From contig CAMBIX010000001.1 in assembly GCA_945867815.1 (NCBI GenBank), positions 186,001 through 250,000 on the forward strand: 64,000 nt of DNA, given 5' to 3'. Under the pieces are notes generated by a model. That model searched no databases and was not told the origin of the DNA. It saw nothing but the letters and a program-made list of their open reading frames with translations. Positions 9,248 through 18,967 of the stretch are shown piece after piece; position 1 is the stretch's first letter, and every line of letters starts with the position of its first letter. The position numbers were made by a program, and so were the translations under genes. The stretch is from an uncultured Veillonellaceae bacterium. Its GTDB lineage: Bacteria > Bacillota > Negativicutes > Veillonellales > Veillonellaceae.

Positions 9248-9988
9248 ATGGAGAACAAGAAAAGAATAGGACAGGCCTTTTGGGCGGCGCTGCCAGTGAC
9301 AACACCCATTTTTGCGGGGTTTATGTTTATTGGTGCTGCTTATGGATTATATGCATCAGCAGAAGGCTTTTCCTTTTGTTGGCCTGTGATTATGGCTATC
9401 GTAATTTTTGGTGGTTCTTTAGAATTTGTTACCGTATCTATGCTCTTGTCACCGTTTGCTCCCTTGCAGACGTTTATATTAGCTTTTGCTATACAAATGA
9501 GACATTTGTTTTATGGCTTATCCATGCTTGAACGCTATTGAGGACAAGGCTGGAAAAAGCCTTTTTTGCTATTCGGCTTGTGTGATGAAACCTTTGCTCT
9601 TAACTATACAACAAAGCCGCCTGAAGGTGTGGATAGAGGCTGGTATATGCTTTGGCTGACTTGGCTTAATCAATTTTATTGGGTACTGGGGGCTGCTATA
9701 GGTGCCTTGCTTGGACAATATATAACCTTCTTAGATACACATGGATTGGGGTTTGTTATGACGGCTATGTTTACTGTTATTTTTGTTGACCAATGGCTAA
9801 AGGAGAAAAGGCATGATGCATCTTTAATCGGATTGGTTGTTGCTAGTGTTTGTTTAATTGTTTTTGGTGGACAGTATTTTATTATTCCGTCCTTACTTTT
9901 GATGACTGGATTAGTTACGTTACGGCGCAAATCTATTGAAAAGGATGAGGGCGTGGATACCTATCAAAATAGTCAAAAGGGGGCTTAG
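9248..9988 (+). pseudogene. azlC: azlC, branched-chain amino-acid exporter subunit, interrupted by in-frame TGA
   Basis: Bases 9248-9538 encode the N-terminal 97 residues of AzlC, ending MRHLFYGLSMLERY. A TGA at 9539-9541 follows, and the same frame continues with GQGWKKPFLLFGLCDETFAL to 9988 with no other stop. Family members have a charged residue such as Lys or Arg at the interrupted position, so a CGA or AGA codon seems to have become TGA. The total length (about 246 codons) is normal for AzlC. The partner azlD, 2 bp downstream, is intact. Either the gene is a recent nonsense pseudogene, the stop is read through, or the base is a sequencing error. Confidence 0.85.
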
Positions 9989-9990
9989 GG

Positions 9991-10317
9991 ATGACTTTTA
10001 CAGAACAAGTAATAACGATTGCTATTTGTGTATTGGCTACGGTGTTGACGCGATTTTTACCTTTCCTTATTTTTAGTGATACTGCGAAAACACCATCGTA
10101 TATTACCTTTCTAGGCAAAGCATTGCCACCGGCTATCTTTGGCTTACTTTTTATTTATTGTTTGAAAGATGCTACTTTGCTTACGGGTAATCATATGGTG
10201 CCGGAATGTATAGGTATTGTAGCAGCTGTTCTTTTACATTGGTGGCGACGTAATATGCTCTTGTCTATTGCGGGAAGTACGGCTGTGTATTTATTGTATA
10301 CGCATTTTGTGGGGTAG
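9991..10317 (+). CDS. azlD: AzlD family branched-chain amino-acid exporter subunit
   Basis: This 108-residue membrane protein has about four hydrophobic segments and the conserved motif TRFLPFLIF near residues 21-29. AzlD works with AzlC to export branched-chain amino acids or analogues such as azaleucine. The start is 2 bp after the azlC stop, with AGGGGGCTTAGGG upstream. Its frame is intact even though azlC carries a stop codon, which argues that the azlC lesion is recent. Confidence 0.88.
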   Translation: MTFTEQVITIAICVLATVLTRFLPFLIFSDTAKTPSYITFLGKALPPAIFGLLFIYCLKDATLLTGNHMVPECIGIVAAVLLHWWRRNMLLSIAGSTAVYLLYTHFVG

Positions 10318-10457
10318 AAATATATATGTTGTAATCACATATAAAAATATAAAGTGCTCGTATTTGCTAAGATAAAAGAGCTGTATTCAAATTGCTGTCA
10401 CATATTTTTTACTTTTTGACTAAATAGATTTTTACTGGATTTATGGCGTGAAATCTG

Positions 10458-10485
10458 TTGACAAAAAGGAAGAATATGATATGAT
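10458..10485 (+). promoter_or_regulatory. Vegetative promoter of the hrcA-dnaK operon
   Basis: TTGACA at 10458-10463 and TATGAT at 10480-10485 are 16 bp apart. The CIRCE operator starts 12 bp after the -10 box, so it overlaps the transcription start region. Bases 10318-10457 upstream hold only AT-rich sequence. Confidence 0.8.
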
Positions 10486-10496
10486 AATACACGTAG

Positions 10497-10523
10497 TTAG
10501 CACTCAACACTAATGAGTGCTAA
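10497..10523. promoter_or_regulatory. CIRCE operator (HrcA binding site)
   Basis: Perfect inverted repeat TTAGCACTC (10497-10505), 9-bp spacer, GAGTGCTAA (10515-10523). This is the exact CIRCE consensus. HrcA binds it and represses the operon until heat shock titrates GroEL away; here it lies just upstream of hrcA itself, so the system is autoregulated. Confidence 0.98.
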
Positions 10524-10539
10524 TAAGAGAGGTGCTATC

Positions 10540-11562
10540 ATGGATGAAAGGAAGAAACGCATCTTGCGTGCTATCGTCCAGGATTATGTACAATCAGCAG
10601 AGCCGGTTGGCTCTAGAACATTAGCTAAAAAATATCAGTTAGGTATTAGTCCAGCAACGGTGCGCAACGAAATGTCTGACCTCGAGGAGGAAGGCTTTTT
10701 GGAACAGCCCCATACGTCAGCTGGGCGTATTCCTTCAGTTAAAGGCTATCGGTTCTATGTTGATTCCCTACAACCAGGCGTTTCTATTACAAAGCAGGAT
10801 GCACAAAGTATTGGTGACTTATGGACGCCAACAACAGATATGGGTGATTTCTTCTTAGAGGTCGCTAAGATGATTTCGCAGATTAGTCATAATGTGAGCT
10901 TGTTTTTAGCACCTGCACATGATACATCAGTCATACGGTTTATTCATGTATTACCGATTAGTGATTCACAAGCCGTTATGGTTGTTGTTACTGATGTAGG
11001 AGCGCTTGATAATGAGCCCATGCATTTTGAAGAGCCATCACGAGATGTGATTTTGGCTTGTGCGGCTCATTTTAGTCAGGCTTTGACAGATATATCTATT
11101 GGTGATATAACGATTGCTTTTTTGACGGAGCAAATACAGGCTTTGGAAGGTAATCCTCAAGTGTATGAAGTTTTGGCCTTAACCTTATATCGAGCCATTG
11201 CTAAGCGAAAGTTATTTTATTCGGTTGGTGCGACACAGTTATTGGAACAGCCAGAATTTCAGGATATAAAAAAAGTACAGCCGATTTTATCCATGCTTGA
11301 ACAGAGTGACCAGTTGAGTCAATTAATGCATCCGATTAAATCAGATGCAGGACAGATTCAGATATCTATCGGGGCTGAAAATGCCAATGAAGAACTTAAG
11401 GATTTGAGTCTTATTCAGGCAAGTTTTGGTAAGGATAAGCAGGCGGTAGGTACATTAGCTGTCTTAGGTCCTACACGTATGGAGTATGGTCGTATTATAG
11501 GCATACTTACGTATATACAACAATTTATTACGGGACTTAGTAAGCAGCAGACAAAGAGGTGA
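10540..11562 (+). CDS. hrcA: Heat-inducible transcription repressor HrcA
   Basis: HrcA binds CIRCE and represses class I heat-shock genes. It has 340 residues. The N-terminal winged helix (QDYVQSAEPVGSRTLAKKY, then SPATVRNEMSDLEEEG) is the classic HrcA DNA-binding region, followed by QPHTSAGRIPS. The C-terminus has the GAF-like domain with GPTRMEYGRIIGIL. ATG 10540 is chosen, with AGAGGTG upstream; the earlier in-frame ATG at 10513 lies inside the CIRCE element. Confidence 0.97.
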   Translation: MDERKKRILRAIVQDYVQSAEPVGSRTLAKKYQLGISPATVRNEMSDLEEEGFLEQPHTSAGRIPSVKGYRFYVDSLQPGVSITKQDAQSIGDLWTPTTDMGDFFLEVAKMISQISHNVSLFLAPAHDTSVIRFIHVLPISDSQAVMVVVTDVGALDNEPMHFEEPSRDVILACAAHFSQALTDISIGDITIAFLTEQIQALEGNPQVYEVLALTLYRAIAKRKLFYSVGATQLLEQPEFQDIKKVQPILSMLEQSDQLSQLMHPIKSDAGQIQISIGAENANEELKDLSLIQASFGKDKQAVGTLAVLGPTRMEYGRIIGILTYIQQFITGLSKQQTKR

Positions 11563-11567
11563 ATTGA

Positions 11568-12149
11568 TTGAAAGACAAGAAAGAAAAACACATGGATGAT
11601 GTGAATGAAAAAGAAAAAGTCGATCAAGCAGAGGAAGCAGTAGATACCGCTGAAGAAGAGGTAAAAGCTGAAGAAGAAGTAAAAGAAGCTGATCAAGCGG
11701 CAGAAGCTATGGCGTCAGCTGTAGCTTTAGCCGAACTTGATAATCGTTATAAGCGGTTACAGGCTGATTTTGATAACTATAAACGGCGGACAGGCCAAGA
11801 AAAAGAACAAATTTCTGGCTATGTTAAGAGTCGAGTTATTAAAGAGCTTTTACCTATTTTAGATAATTTTGAACGGGCCTTGGCGGTTCCTACTAATGAA
11901 GAGACAAAAGCTTTTTTAGATGGGTTTGCTATGATTCATCAAAACTTGATGAATACATTAGAAAAGCAAGGGTTAGCAGTTATTGAAGCTGTCGGTCAAG
12001 CGTTCGATCCTAATTATCATCAGGCTATCATGCGTGTGCCGTCAGATAAATATGATGATGACGTTGTGTGTGAAGTCTTGCAGACAGGTTATACTGTTGA
12101 TGGACAGACGATTCGACCAGCTATGGTCAAGGTCGTTCATAACGATTAG
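11568..12149 (+). CDS. grpE: Nucleotide exchange factor GrpE
   Basis: GrpE exchanges ADP for ATP on DnaK. The protein has 193 residues: a long acidic, coiled-coil N-terminus (about 1-60), then the core with RYKRLQADFDNYKRRT and the C-terminal QTGYTVDGQTIRPAMVKV motif. The TTG start at 11568 is favoured because AGAGGTGA lies 5 nt upstream. The first ATG (11592) has no ribosome binding site. It follows hrcA by 5 bp. Confidence 0.96.
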   Translation: MKDKKEKHMDDVNEKEKVDQAEEAVDTAEEEVKAEEEVKEADQAAEAMASAVALAELDNRYKRLQADFDNYKRRTGQEKEQISGYVKSRVIKELLPILDNFERALAVPTNEETKAFLDGFAMIHQNLMNTLEKQGLAVIEAVGQAFDPNYHQAIMRVPSDKYDDDVVCEVLQTGYTVDGQTIRPAMVKVVHND

Positions 12150-12230
12150 TACATTATAAGGTAATAAGAGAGTCCTACTCTTATATATATAGTAAATACA
12201 CGCTTTTACAGCGTTAGGAGGTTTTTTATT

Positions 12231-14087
12231 ATGGCAAATTCAAATAAAGTAATAGGTATTGACTTAGGTACGACAAACTCCGTTGTAGCTGTTATGGAAG
12301 GCGGCGAACCAACCGTAATTACTAATCAGGAAGGTTCTCGTTTAACACCATCTGTTGTTGGTTTTGCTAAAAATGGTGAACGCTTAGTTGGTCAATTAGC
12401 TAAACGGCAGGCTGTATCTAACCCAGAACGGACGATTTCTTCTATTAAACGTCATATGGGTGAAGACTATCATGTAACTATCGATGACAAGAGTTATACA
12501 CCACAAGAAATTTCGGCTATGATTCTTCAGAAATTAAAAGCTGATGCAGAAGCTTATCTAGGTGAAACAGTGTCAAAGGCTGTTATTACGGTGCCAGCTT
12601 ACTTTAATGATAGCCAACGTCAGGCTACAAAAGATGCGGGTGCTATTGCAGGCTTAGAAGTTATGCGTATTATTAATGAACCAACAGCAGCTGCTTTAGC
12701 TTATGGCGTTGATAAAGATGAAGACGGTAAGGTACTTGTGTTTGATTTAGGTGGCGGTACCTTTGATGTATCCATCCTTGAACTTGGCGATGGTGTATTC
12801 GAAGTAAAAGCGACAAATGGTGATACACATCTTGGTGGTGATGACTTCGATAAACGTATTATGGATTGGATGATTGCTGAATTTAAGAAAGAAACAGGCA
12901 TTGATTTATCCAATGATAAGATGGCTGATCAACGTTTAAAAGAAGCAGCTGAAAAGGCTAAGATTGAATTATCTGGTGTTATGAGTACACAGATTAATTT
13001 ACCATTTATTACAGCTGATGCAACAGGTCCAAAACATTTAGATTTAACTTTGTCTCGTGCTAAATTTGAAGAATTAACAGCTGATTTAGTAGAACGCACA
13101 ATTGAACCAACTCGTAAAGCCTTAGCTGATTCTGGTTTAACTGTTGACGAAATTGATAAGATTTTGTTAGTCGGTGGTTCTTCTCGTATTCCAGCTGTAC
13201 AAGCAGCTATTAAAAATGTATTAGGTAAAGAACCAACTAAGAACGTTAACCCAGATGAATGTGTTGCTGTAGGTGCATCCATTCAAGGTGGTGTATTAGT
13301 TGGTGAAGTTAAAGATGTATTACTTCTTGATGTAACACCATTGTCCTTAGGTATTGAAACTTTAGGCGGCGTATTTACTCGTTTGATTGATCGTAATACA
13401 ACAATTCCTACATCTAAGAGCCAGGTCTTCTCTACGGCAGCCGATAATCAGCCGTCTGTAGATATTCATGTATTACAAGGTGAACGCGACTTTGCTAAAG
13501 ATAATAAGACTTTAGGTCGTTTTGAGCTGACTGGTATTCCAGCAGCTCCTCGTGGAGTACCTAAGATTGAAGTTACTTTCAATATTGATGCCAACGGTAT
13601 TGTTAATGTAAAAGCTAAAGATTTAGGTACTGGTAAGGAACAGGCCATTACAATTACAGCTTCTAGTGGCTTAAAACAAGAAGAAATTGACCGTATGGTT
13701 AAAGAAGCAGAAGCTCATGCAGCTGAAGATAAGAAACAAAAAGAAGATATCGAAGTTAAAAATAATGCCGATTCCCTAGTATATCAGGCTGAAAAGGCTA
13801 TTAAAGACTTTGAAGGCAAGGCTGATGCTAATACCTTGGAAGAAGTTAAAAAGGCTAAAGATGTCTTAAAAGCTTCTATTGAAAAAGGCGATATTGAAGC
13901 AATTAAGAAAGATAGTGAAGCTTTGACAAAACCATTGTATGAAATGTCCTCTAAGATGTATGAACAAGCACAGGCTGCTGGTGCTGCACAGGGTCAAGCA
14001 GCTGGTGATGCTGGTCAGCAGAAAAAAGATGACGATAATGTAGTAGATGCTGAATATACAGAAGTTAAAGACGATAAAAAAGACTAA
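12231..14087 (+). CDS. dnaK: Chaperone DnaK (Hsp70)
   Basis: This 618-residue Hsp70 has the ATPase motifs [27 protein letters not shown] and [12 protein letters not shown], the linker [14 protein letters not shown], a substrate-binding domain, and a C-terminal lid ending in an acidic, Gln/Ala-rich tail ([12 protein letters not shown]). AGGAGG at 12216-12221 precedes the start. In the 81-bp gap after grpE, ATAAGAG (12164-12170) and CTCTTAT (12178-12184) can form a 7-bp hairpin, a possible mRNA processing or stability site between the low- and high-expressed genes of the operon. Confidence 0.98.
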   Translation: MANSNKVIGIDLGTTNSVVAVMEGGEPTVITNQEGSRLTPSVVGFAKNGERLVGQLAKRQAVSNPERTISSIKRHMGEDYHVTIDDKSYTPQEISAMILQKLKADAEAYLGETVSKAVITVPAYFNDSQRQATKDAGAIAGLEVMRIINEPTAAALAYGVDKDEDGKVLVFDLGGGTFDVSILELGDGVFEVKATNGDTHLGGDDFDKRIMDWMIAEFKKETGIDLSNDKMADQRLKEAAEKAKIELSGVMSTQINLPFITADATGPKHLDLTLSRAKFEELTADLVERTIEPTRKALADSGLTVDEIDKILLVGGSSRIPAVQAAIKNVLGKEPTKNVNPDECVAVGASIQGGVLVGEVKDVLLLDVTPLSLGIETLGGVFTRLIDRNTTIPTSKSQVFSTAADNQPSVDIHVLQGERDFAKDNKTLGRFELTGIPAAPRGVPKIEVTFNIDANGIVNVKAKDLGTGKEQAITITASSGLKQEEIDRMVKEAEAHAAEDKKQKEDIEVKNNADSLVYQAEKAIKDFEGKADANTLEEVKKAKDVLKASIEKGDIEAIKKDSEALTKPLYEMSSKMYEQAQAAGAAQGQAAGDAGQQKKDDDNVVDAEYTEVKDDKKD

Positions 14088-14106
14088 TAAGAAGGGTTGG
14101 TAGTAT

Positions 14107-15294
14107 ATGGCAAAAGACTATTATGAAGTCTTAGGCGTCGATAAGAACGCGTCTCAGGATGAAATCAAAAAAGCATTCCGTAAAAAGGCGCGTCAATACC
14201 ACCCTGATTTAAACCGAGATAATCCAAAAGAAGCGGAAGCTAAGTTTAAAGAATGTAACGAAGCGTATGAAGTTTTGTCGGATGAACAGAAACGTGCCAC
14301 CTATGACCAGTATGGGCCAGATGCCTTTGCTAATGGTGGTGCTGGTGCCGGTGGCTTTGGCGGACAAGGCGGTTTTGGTGGATTCGGCGGCTTTGGCGGA
14401 CAAGGCGCTTTTGAAGGCTTTGGCGATATTTTTGATACCTTCTTTGGCGGCGGTGGTCGACGGCAGCAAGGACCACAAAAGGGGGCCGATCTTCGGCAAG
14501 ATTTGACGATTTCTTTTGAAGATGCTGCTTTTGGTAAGACGGTTAGCATTAATTTGACACGTCATGATACATGTGATCATTGCCAGGGAAGTGGGGCCGA
14601 ACCTGGCAGTAAGGTAGATACCTGTCCTAAATGTCATGGATCTGGACAAGAAGCAGTTGTACAAAACACACCATTTGGTCGAATGCAGACAGTGCGCACG
14701 TGTTCCACTTGTCATGGGACTGGTAAAAAGATTGAAAAGCCTTGCTCCAAGTGTCATGGCTCAGGGCAGACCATTGTGACGCGTAAAATTGAAGTTAAGG
14801 TACCAGCTGGTATTGACAGTGGTTCCCGTTTGCGTGTAGCTAATGAGGGTGAACCTGGTGAATTAGGTGGACCAAAAGGTGATTTGTATGTATATATTTA
14901 TGTACAGCCTCATAAAGAATTCCAGCGAGAAGGGAATGAAGTAATTAGTAGTGCTACTATTACTTTTGCTCAAGCGGCTTTAGGTGCGACTATACAGGTT
15001 AATACTTTGGATGGCAAGGTAGACTTAAAAGTACCAGAAGGCACGCAGAATGGCACTATCTTCCGTATTCGCAATAAAGGGATTCCTTATTTGCGGGATC
15101 CAAAGCGTCGTGGCGATCAGCATGTACAAATTACAGTAGCTACACCGCGTAAGCTGACAGATAAGCAGAAAGAAATTATGCTTGATTTTGCCCAGTCAAG
15201 AAAAGAAGATTTGACTTGTCTAGGTGTTAGTAAGAGTTTCTTAAAAGGTCTTGGCGATAAGTTTAAGGATCTTTTAGGGAAAATTGAAAAATAA
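14107..15294 (+). CDS. dnaJ: Co-chaperone DnaJ (Hsp40)
   Basis: DnaJ delivers substrates to DnaK and stimulates its ATPase. It has 395 residues, beginning [16 protein letters not shown]. The J domain holds the HPD motif (YHPDLN), followed by a Gly/Phe-rich region with GGFGG repeats. Four zinc-binding repeats follow ([32 protein letters not shown]), then the C-terminal substrate-binding domains. It lies 19 bp after dnaK. Confidence 0.98.
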   Translation: MAKDYYEVLGVDKNASQDEIKKAFRKKARQYHPDLNRDNPKEAEAKFKECNEAYEVLSDEQKRATYDQYGPDAFANGGAGAGGFGGQGGFGGFGGFGGQGAFEGFGDIFDTFFGGGGRRQQGPQKGADLRQDLTISFEDAAFGKTVSINLTRHDTCDHCQGSGAEPGSKVDTCPKCHGSGQEAVVQNTPFGRMQTVRTCSTCHGTGKKIEKPCSKCHGSGQTIVTRKIEVKVPAGIDSGSRLRVANEGEPGELGGPKGDLYVYIYVQPHKEFQREGNEVISSATITFAQAALGATIQVNTLDGKVDLKVPEGTQNGTIFRIRNKGIPYLRDPKRRGDQHVQITVATPRKLTDKQKEIMLDFAQSRKEDLTCLGVSKSFLKGLGDKFKDLLGKIEK

Positions 15295-15318
15295 ACAATA
15301 AGGTAACTTGAGGTATCT

Positions 15319-16182
15319 ATGCAGTGGATAGAATTGACAGTTACGGTAGAAAGAGTAGCTATGGAAGAAGTGGCTACTCTTTTTACTACCTTCTCTACCA
15401 ATGGTTATATTGAAGAGGATCTAGTAAATCAACCGGAACGAGTAAAATTAATTATATATGGAGATAATAAAAGGTCTTGTCAGGAGTGGATAGACTACAT
15501 AAGTCAATCTTTTGAGAAGGCAGGAATTAGACATTCACCTGTTCAGGGGCGTTTAGTATCGGATAAAGATTGGCAGGATCCATGGAAAGATTATATAGAT
15601 CCTGTTGAAATCATTCCTGGCTGTGTTATTAAACCTGCGTGGAAAGATTACAGTCTTAAAGGAAATGAAAGAGTATATGAAATTGATTCAGAACTTGCTT
15701 TTGGAACAGGGGCTCATGAGACAACTAGGGCTTGTAGTCAATTATTAGCTCAATATGCGGATAGAGGCAAGTCTTGTTTAGATGTTGGCACAGGCACAGG
15801 TATATTGTTACTAGTAGCTGATTATCTAGGACTTGCACCCTTAGTAGGCATTGATATTGATGAGGTTTCTGTAAAACAGGCTGAAGCTAATTGTCAGCAT
15901 AATCAGGTAGAGGCAAGGCTTATCCATGGTGATTTAGTAAAAGATTATGAGGGTCAGGCAGATGTTATTTTGGCTAATTTAACAGTGGATCCTTTAAAAA
16001 GTTTATTGCCTGTAGTACATAGAAAATTAGCAAGTCATGGTATACTAATCATCAGCGGTATTATTGATGACCGGCTAGGAGAGATTAAACCGTATATATA
16101 TGATAATTGGCAGGTAGAGCAAGAACTAGTAAAAGGAAAGTGGCATACGTTTGCTTTACGCTATAAGAATGAATCATTATAG
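15319..16182 (+). CDS. prmA: Ribosomal protein L11 methyltransferase PrmA
   Basis: PrmA trimethylates ribosomal protein L11. The protein has 287 residues. It has an N-terminal L11-recognition domain (about 1-90), the family motif ELAFGTGAHETTRAC, SAM motif I LDVGTGTGIL and the NPPY-like ANLTVDPL. Its place directly after dnaJ and before rsmE and mtaB is conserved in many Firmicutes. Confidence 0.95.
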   Translation: MQWIELTVTVERVAMEEVATLFTTFSTNGYIEEDLVNQPERVKLIIYGDNKRSCQEWIDYISQSFEKAGIRHSPVQGRLVSDKDWQDPWKDYIDPVEIIPGCVIKPAWKDYSLKGNERVYEIDSELAFGTGAHETTRACSQLLAQYADRGKSCLDVGTGTGILLLVADYLGLAPLVGIDIDEVSVKQAEANCQHNQVEARLIHGDLVKDYEGQADVILANLTVDPLKSLLPVVHRKLASHGILIISGIIDDRLGEIKPYIYDNWQVEQELVKGKWHTFALRYKNESL

Positions 16183-16202
16183 ATAGGACAGTATAGGCAG
16201 GT

Positions 16203-16946
16203 ATGAGAAAATTATTTTTACAAAAAGGACAATTAACAGACCGCTTTTTCTTATCTTCTGAGCAGACTCACCATTTAGTTACGGTGTATCGGCATAATTG
16301 GAAAGATCCTATTCAAATAACGGATAGCAAGGGTGCAAGTGGTTTCTATCTAATAAAAGGATTAATTGATGGACGAGCGCAAGTAGAATTACAAGTCTTA
16401 GAGCCTATAGATTCAACAGGTGGCCAGGAGCATAGGCTAGAATTAGTATTAGTTCAATCTTATTTAAAGGCTGATAAATTTGAATGGATTTTACAAAAAG
16501 CTTGCGAGTTAGATGTAGCGGCTATTTATGGCGTAGCTACTAAAAATTGTGTAGCTGTTTATAAGGATAAAAAATTAGCTGCTAAAGAGGCGCGGTGGCA
16601 ACGGATTTTGGTGGAGGCATCTCAACAATGTGGCCGAGAAAAGCTGCCTCATTTAGAGACCACTTTTTCTTTTACGGATGCCTTACAAGTAGAAAAAGAT
16701 AAGGGTGCTCTTCTTTTACTTGCTTATGAAAATGAAGACAAGCAGTCATTAAAGAAGGCTTTGCAGGCTTATAAGGGGCAGCGAATTGTCTTGTGTATTG
16801 GACCAGAAGGCGGGTATATAGAAGAGGAAGTGCAGCAGGTTCAATCTTTAGGCGGGCAGTCTATTTCTTTAGGAAGGACTATATTACGAGCTGAGACAGC
16901 GGCTATAGCTGGTCTCTCGATGATAAATTATGAAAAAAGGATGTAA
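16203..16946 (+). CDS. rsmE: 16S rRNA (uracil1498-N3)-methyltransferase RsmE
   Basis: RsmE makes m3U1498 in 16S rRNA. It has 247 residues: an N-terminal PUA-like domain and a SPOUT knot domain. The knot motifs are IGPEGGYIEEEV and SLGRTILRAETA, both diagnostic of RsmE. The gene ends 3 bp before mtaB. Confidence 0.94.
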   Translation: MRKLFLQKGQLTDRFFLSSEQTHHLVTVYRHNWKDPIQITDSKGASGFYLIKGLIDGRAQVELQVLEPIDSTGGQEHRLELVLVQSYLKADKFEWILQKACELDVAAIYGVATKNCVAVYKDKKLAAKEARWQRILVEASQQCGREKLPHLETTFSFTDALQVEKDKGALLLLAYENEDKQSLKKALQAYKGQRIVLCIGPEGGYIEEEVQQVQSLGGQSISLGRTILRAETAAIAGLSMINYEKRM

Positions 16947-16949
16947 ATT

Positions 16950-18269
16950 ATGAAGCGTGTTGCTTTTACGACCTTAGGTTGTCGTGTGAATCAATATGAT
17001 ACAGATGCTATGAAGGGCTTGTTTATTAAAAATGGGTATACAGTAACTGATTTTGACAAAGAAGCCGATATTTATGTTATTAATACGTGTTCTGTTACTC
17101 ATATGGGAGAAAAAAAGTCAAGACAACTTATTCGCCAGGCTAAGCGACATAACCCTCAGAGTCATATTGTTGTTACAGGCTGTTACGCACAGTTAGATCC
17201 GGATACGATAGCAGCTATTGATGGTGTTAGCCTAGTGGTGGGGATGAATGATAGGCATCGGGTGGTTGAACTGGTTGAGCAACTATCAAGTACGGAACGA
17301 CAAATACGCATGGTACGAGATATTATGAAAGAGCATCAGTTCGAAGAAATGCCTCTTATGGGGGATGAAAGTGGCAAAGCCCGCGCTTTTATGAAGATTC
17401 AAGAGGGATGTAATAATTATTGTGCCTTTTGTATTATTCCTTACACACGGGGTCAGTTAAAGTCTCGTCAGTTAAGGGATATTGTAAAGGAAGCAAAACG
17501 ATTGACTGACCATGGCTATCATGAGATTGTCTTGACAGGTATTCATTTAGGAAACTATGGGGTAGACTTGGCCGAGCCTTTGCAGCTTGCTGATGTAGCA
17601 CGAGCTTTATTAGACAATCCAGATATTTATCGCATTCGTTTTGGATCTATTGAATCAGTAGAAGTGTCTGATGAATTAATCGATTTGATTGCTAAGGAAC
17701 CACGTATGTGTAAGCATTTGCATTTGCCGATGCAGGCTGGATCTGATGCTGTATTGAAGGCTATGAATCGTCATTACGATTTAGCTACCTATAAGGCACT
17801 AATTAAGAATTTACGGGGTCGTATACCAGGTTTAACTATCACAACAGATATTATTGCTGGATTTCCTGGGGAGACAGATGCCAATTTTGATGAAACCGTA
17901 GCAACAGTTAAAGAGTTAGGTTTTGCCCATATTCATGCCTTTCCTTATTCTATTCGTAAGGGAACACCAGCAGCCGATATGGATAATCAAGTGCCAGAAG
18001 CCATAAAAAAGGCCCGCGTAGGCGTATTAAATCAGTTAGGCCGAGAAGGCTGGCAGAAAAAGGCCCAATCTATGTTGGGAACAAAAGTGACCATTTTAGT
18101 CGAACAAGATGTGGATGGGTGGTATCAAGGCTTTACGGATGATTATATTCACGGTAAAATAAAAGCAGATGGGGTACATACGTATCCTATAGGTAGTTTA
18201 GTAAAAGGTTATGTTAAATCAATTGATAGAGAAGACCTTGTTATATCGATTGATTCAGGCATTCAATAG
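16950..18269 (+). CDS. mtaB: tRNA t6A37 methylthiotransferase MtaB
   Basis: MtaB converts t6A37 to ms2t6A37 in ANN-decoding tRNAs. The protein has 439 residues. The N-terminal UPF0004 domain carries cluster cysteines C11, C47 and C78 (TLGCRVNQYDT is typical of MtaB rather than MiaB). The radical SAM cluster is C154, C158 and C161 (EGCNNYCAFC). A C-terminal TRAM domain binds RNA. It is co-transcribed with the heat-shock genes upstream. Confidence 0.93.
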   Translation: MKRVAFTTLGCRVNQYDTDAMKGLFIKNGYTVTDFDKEADIYVINTCSVTHMGEKKSRQLIRQAKRHNPQSHIVVTGCYAQLDPDTIAAIDGVSLVVGMNDRHRVVELVEQLSSTERQIRMVRDIMKEHQFEEMPLMGDESGKARAFMKIQEGCNNYCAFCIIPYTRGQLKSRQLRDIVKEAKRLTDHGYHEIVLTGIHLGNYGVDLAEPLQLADVARALLDNPDIYRIRFGSIESVEVSDELIDLIAKEPRMCKHLHLPMQAGSDAVLKAMNRHYDLATYKALIKNLRGRIPGLTITTDIIAGFPGETDANFDETVATVKELGFAHIHAFPYSIRKGTPAADMDNQVPEAIKKARVGVLNQLGREGWQKKAQSMLGTKVTILVEQDVDGWYQGFTDDYIHGKIKADGVHTYPIGSLVKGYVKSIDREDLVISIDSGIQ

Positions 18270-18293
18270 ATACGAAGGGAATGAGGGAGCTTT

Positions 18294-18635
18294 ATGAGCG
18301 ATTGTATATTTTGTAAGATTATAAATGGTGAGATTCCTTCTAAGAAAGTCATGGAAAATGATGATTTTTATGCCTTTTATGATATTAATCCAGTAGCTAA
18401 GGTTCATGTCTTAGTTGTGCCTAAAAAGCATGTGGCTAATATTTCAGCTATTACGGATGATAATCAAAAATATGTAGCTGGTATTTTGCCTTTTATTCGC
18501 GATGTTGTTGCTAAATTAGGCCTTGCTGATGATGGTTATCGCGTTATTTTCAATACAGGGGAAAAGGCAGGTCAAACTGTTTTTCATATGCATGCTCATA
18601 TTTTAGGTGGACAAGAATTAGATTGGCCTAACTAA
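18294..18635 (+). CDS. HIT family nucleotide-binding hydrolase (HinT-like)
   Basis: This 113-residue histidine-triad protein starts MSDCIFCKIINGEIP with a zinc-type CxxC. The catalytic triad is HMHAHILGG near the C-terminus. HinT-like enzymes hydrolyse adenosine phosphoramidates, but the in vivo substrate is unclear. GAGGGAG lies upstream of the start. It is the last gene before the rpsU promoter. Confidence 0.92.
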   Translation: MSDCIFCKIINGEIPSKKVMENDDFYAFYDINPVAKVHVLVVPKKHVANISAITDDNQKYVAGILPFIRDVVAKLGLADDGYRVIFNTGEKAGQTVFHMHAHILGGQELDWPN

Positions 18636-18674
18636 TATGGGCTTGAGGAAAGAGGACTGAAAGGCTGATATATA

Positions 18675-18703
18675 TTGACAAGATAGGCTCTTATCCTTAT
18701 AAT
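18675..18703 (+). promoter_or_regulatory. Consensus sigma-A promoter of rpsU
   Basis: TTGACA (18675-18680), a 17-bp spacer and TATAAT (18698-18703): an exact match to the housekeeping consensus, 61 bp upstream of rpsU. Confidence 0.93.
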
Positions 18704-18763
18704 GTATTTATGTGCGTAAGTTAACCTGCACTTCCATAGTCTTTTTTGGAGGGAGGGAAATAG

Positions 18764-18940
18764 ATGTCTGAAATTAAAGTCGGTAAAAATGAAACGCTTG
18801 AAAGCGCTCTTCGTCGTTTTAAACGCTCCTGCCAAAAAGCTGGTGTGTTGTCCGAAGTTCGTAAACGTGAACATTACGAAAAACCAAGCGTAAAAAGAAA
18901 GAAAAAGTCTGAAGCAGCTCGTAAACGTAAGTTCAGATAG
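18764..18940 (+). CDS. rpsU: Ribosomal protein bS21
   Basis: This 58-residue, very basic protein reads [19 protein letters not shown] and ends in RKRKFR; it is a typical bS21 of the small ribosomal subunit. GGAGGGAGG lies just upstream of ATG 18764. Strong consensus promoter and pairing with yqeY downstream are usual for this gene in Firmicutes. Confidence 0.97.
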   Translation: MSEIKVGKNETLESALRRFKRSCQKAGVLSEVRKREHYEKPSVKRKKKSEAARKRKFR

Positions 18941-18967
18941 TTTTTTTCTTACTGTGGAGGAATGGAT

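Noticed and set aside
9539-9563. TGA in azlC followed by a small hairpin (AAGGCT-GGAAAA-AGCCTT), as if for selenocysteine insertion
   Set aside because: The hairpin is short and its loop starts only 10 nt after the TGA, too close for a bacterial SECIS. AzlC does not have Cys or Sec at this position, and the hairpin bases are explained by the conserved GWKKPF codons.
9552-9568. The same hairpin plus T-run in azlC as an intrinsic terminator
   Set aside because: A 6-bp stem inside a coding frame with no gene end there is too weak to claim.
14209-14757. Long antisense and alternate-frame open reading frames over dnaJ and dnaK
   Set aside because: They mirror Gly-rich or regular codon stretches of real genes, have no ribosome binding sites and encode no recognisable protein.
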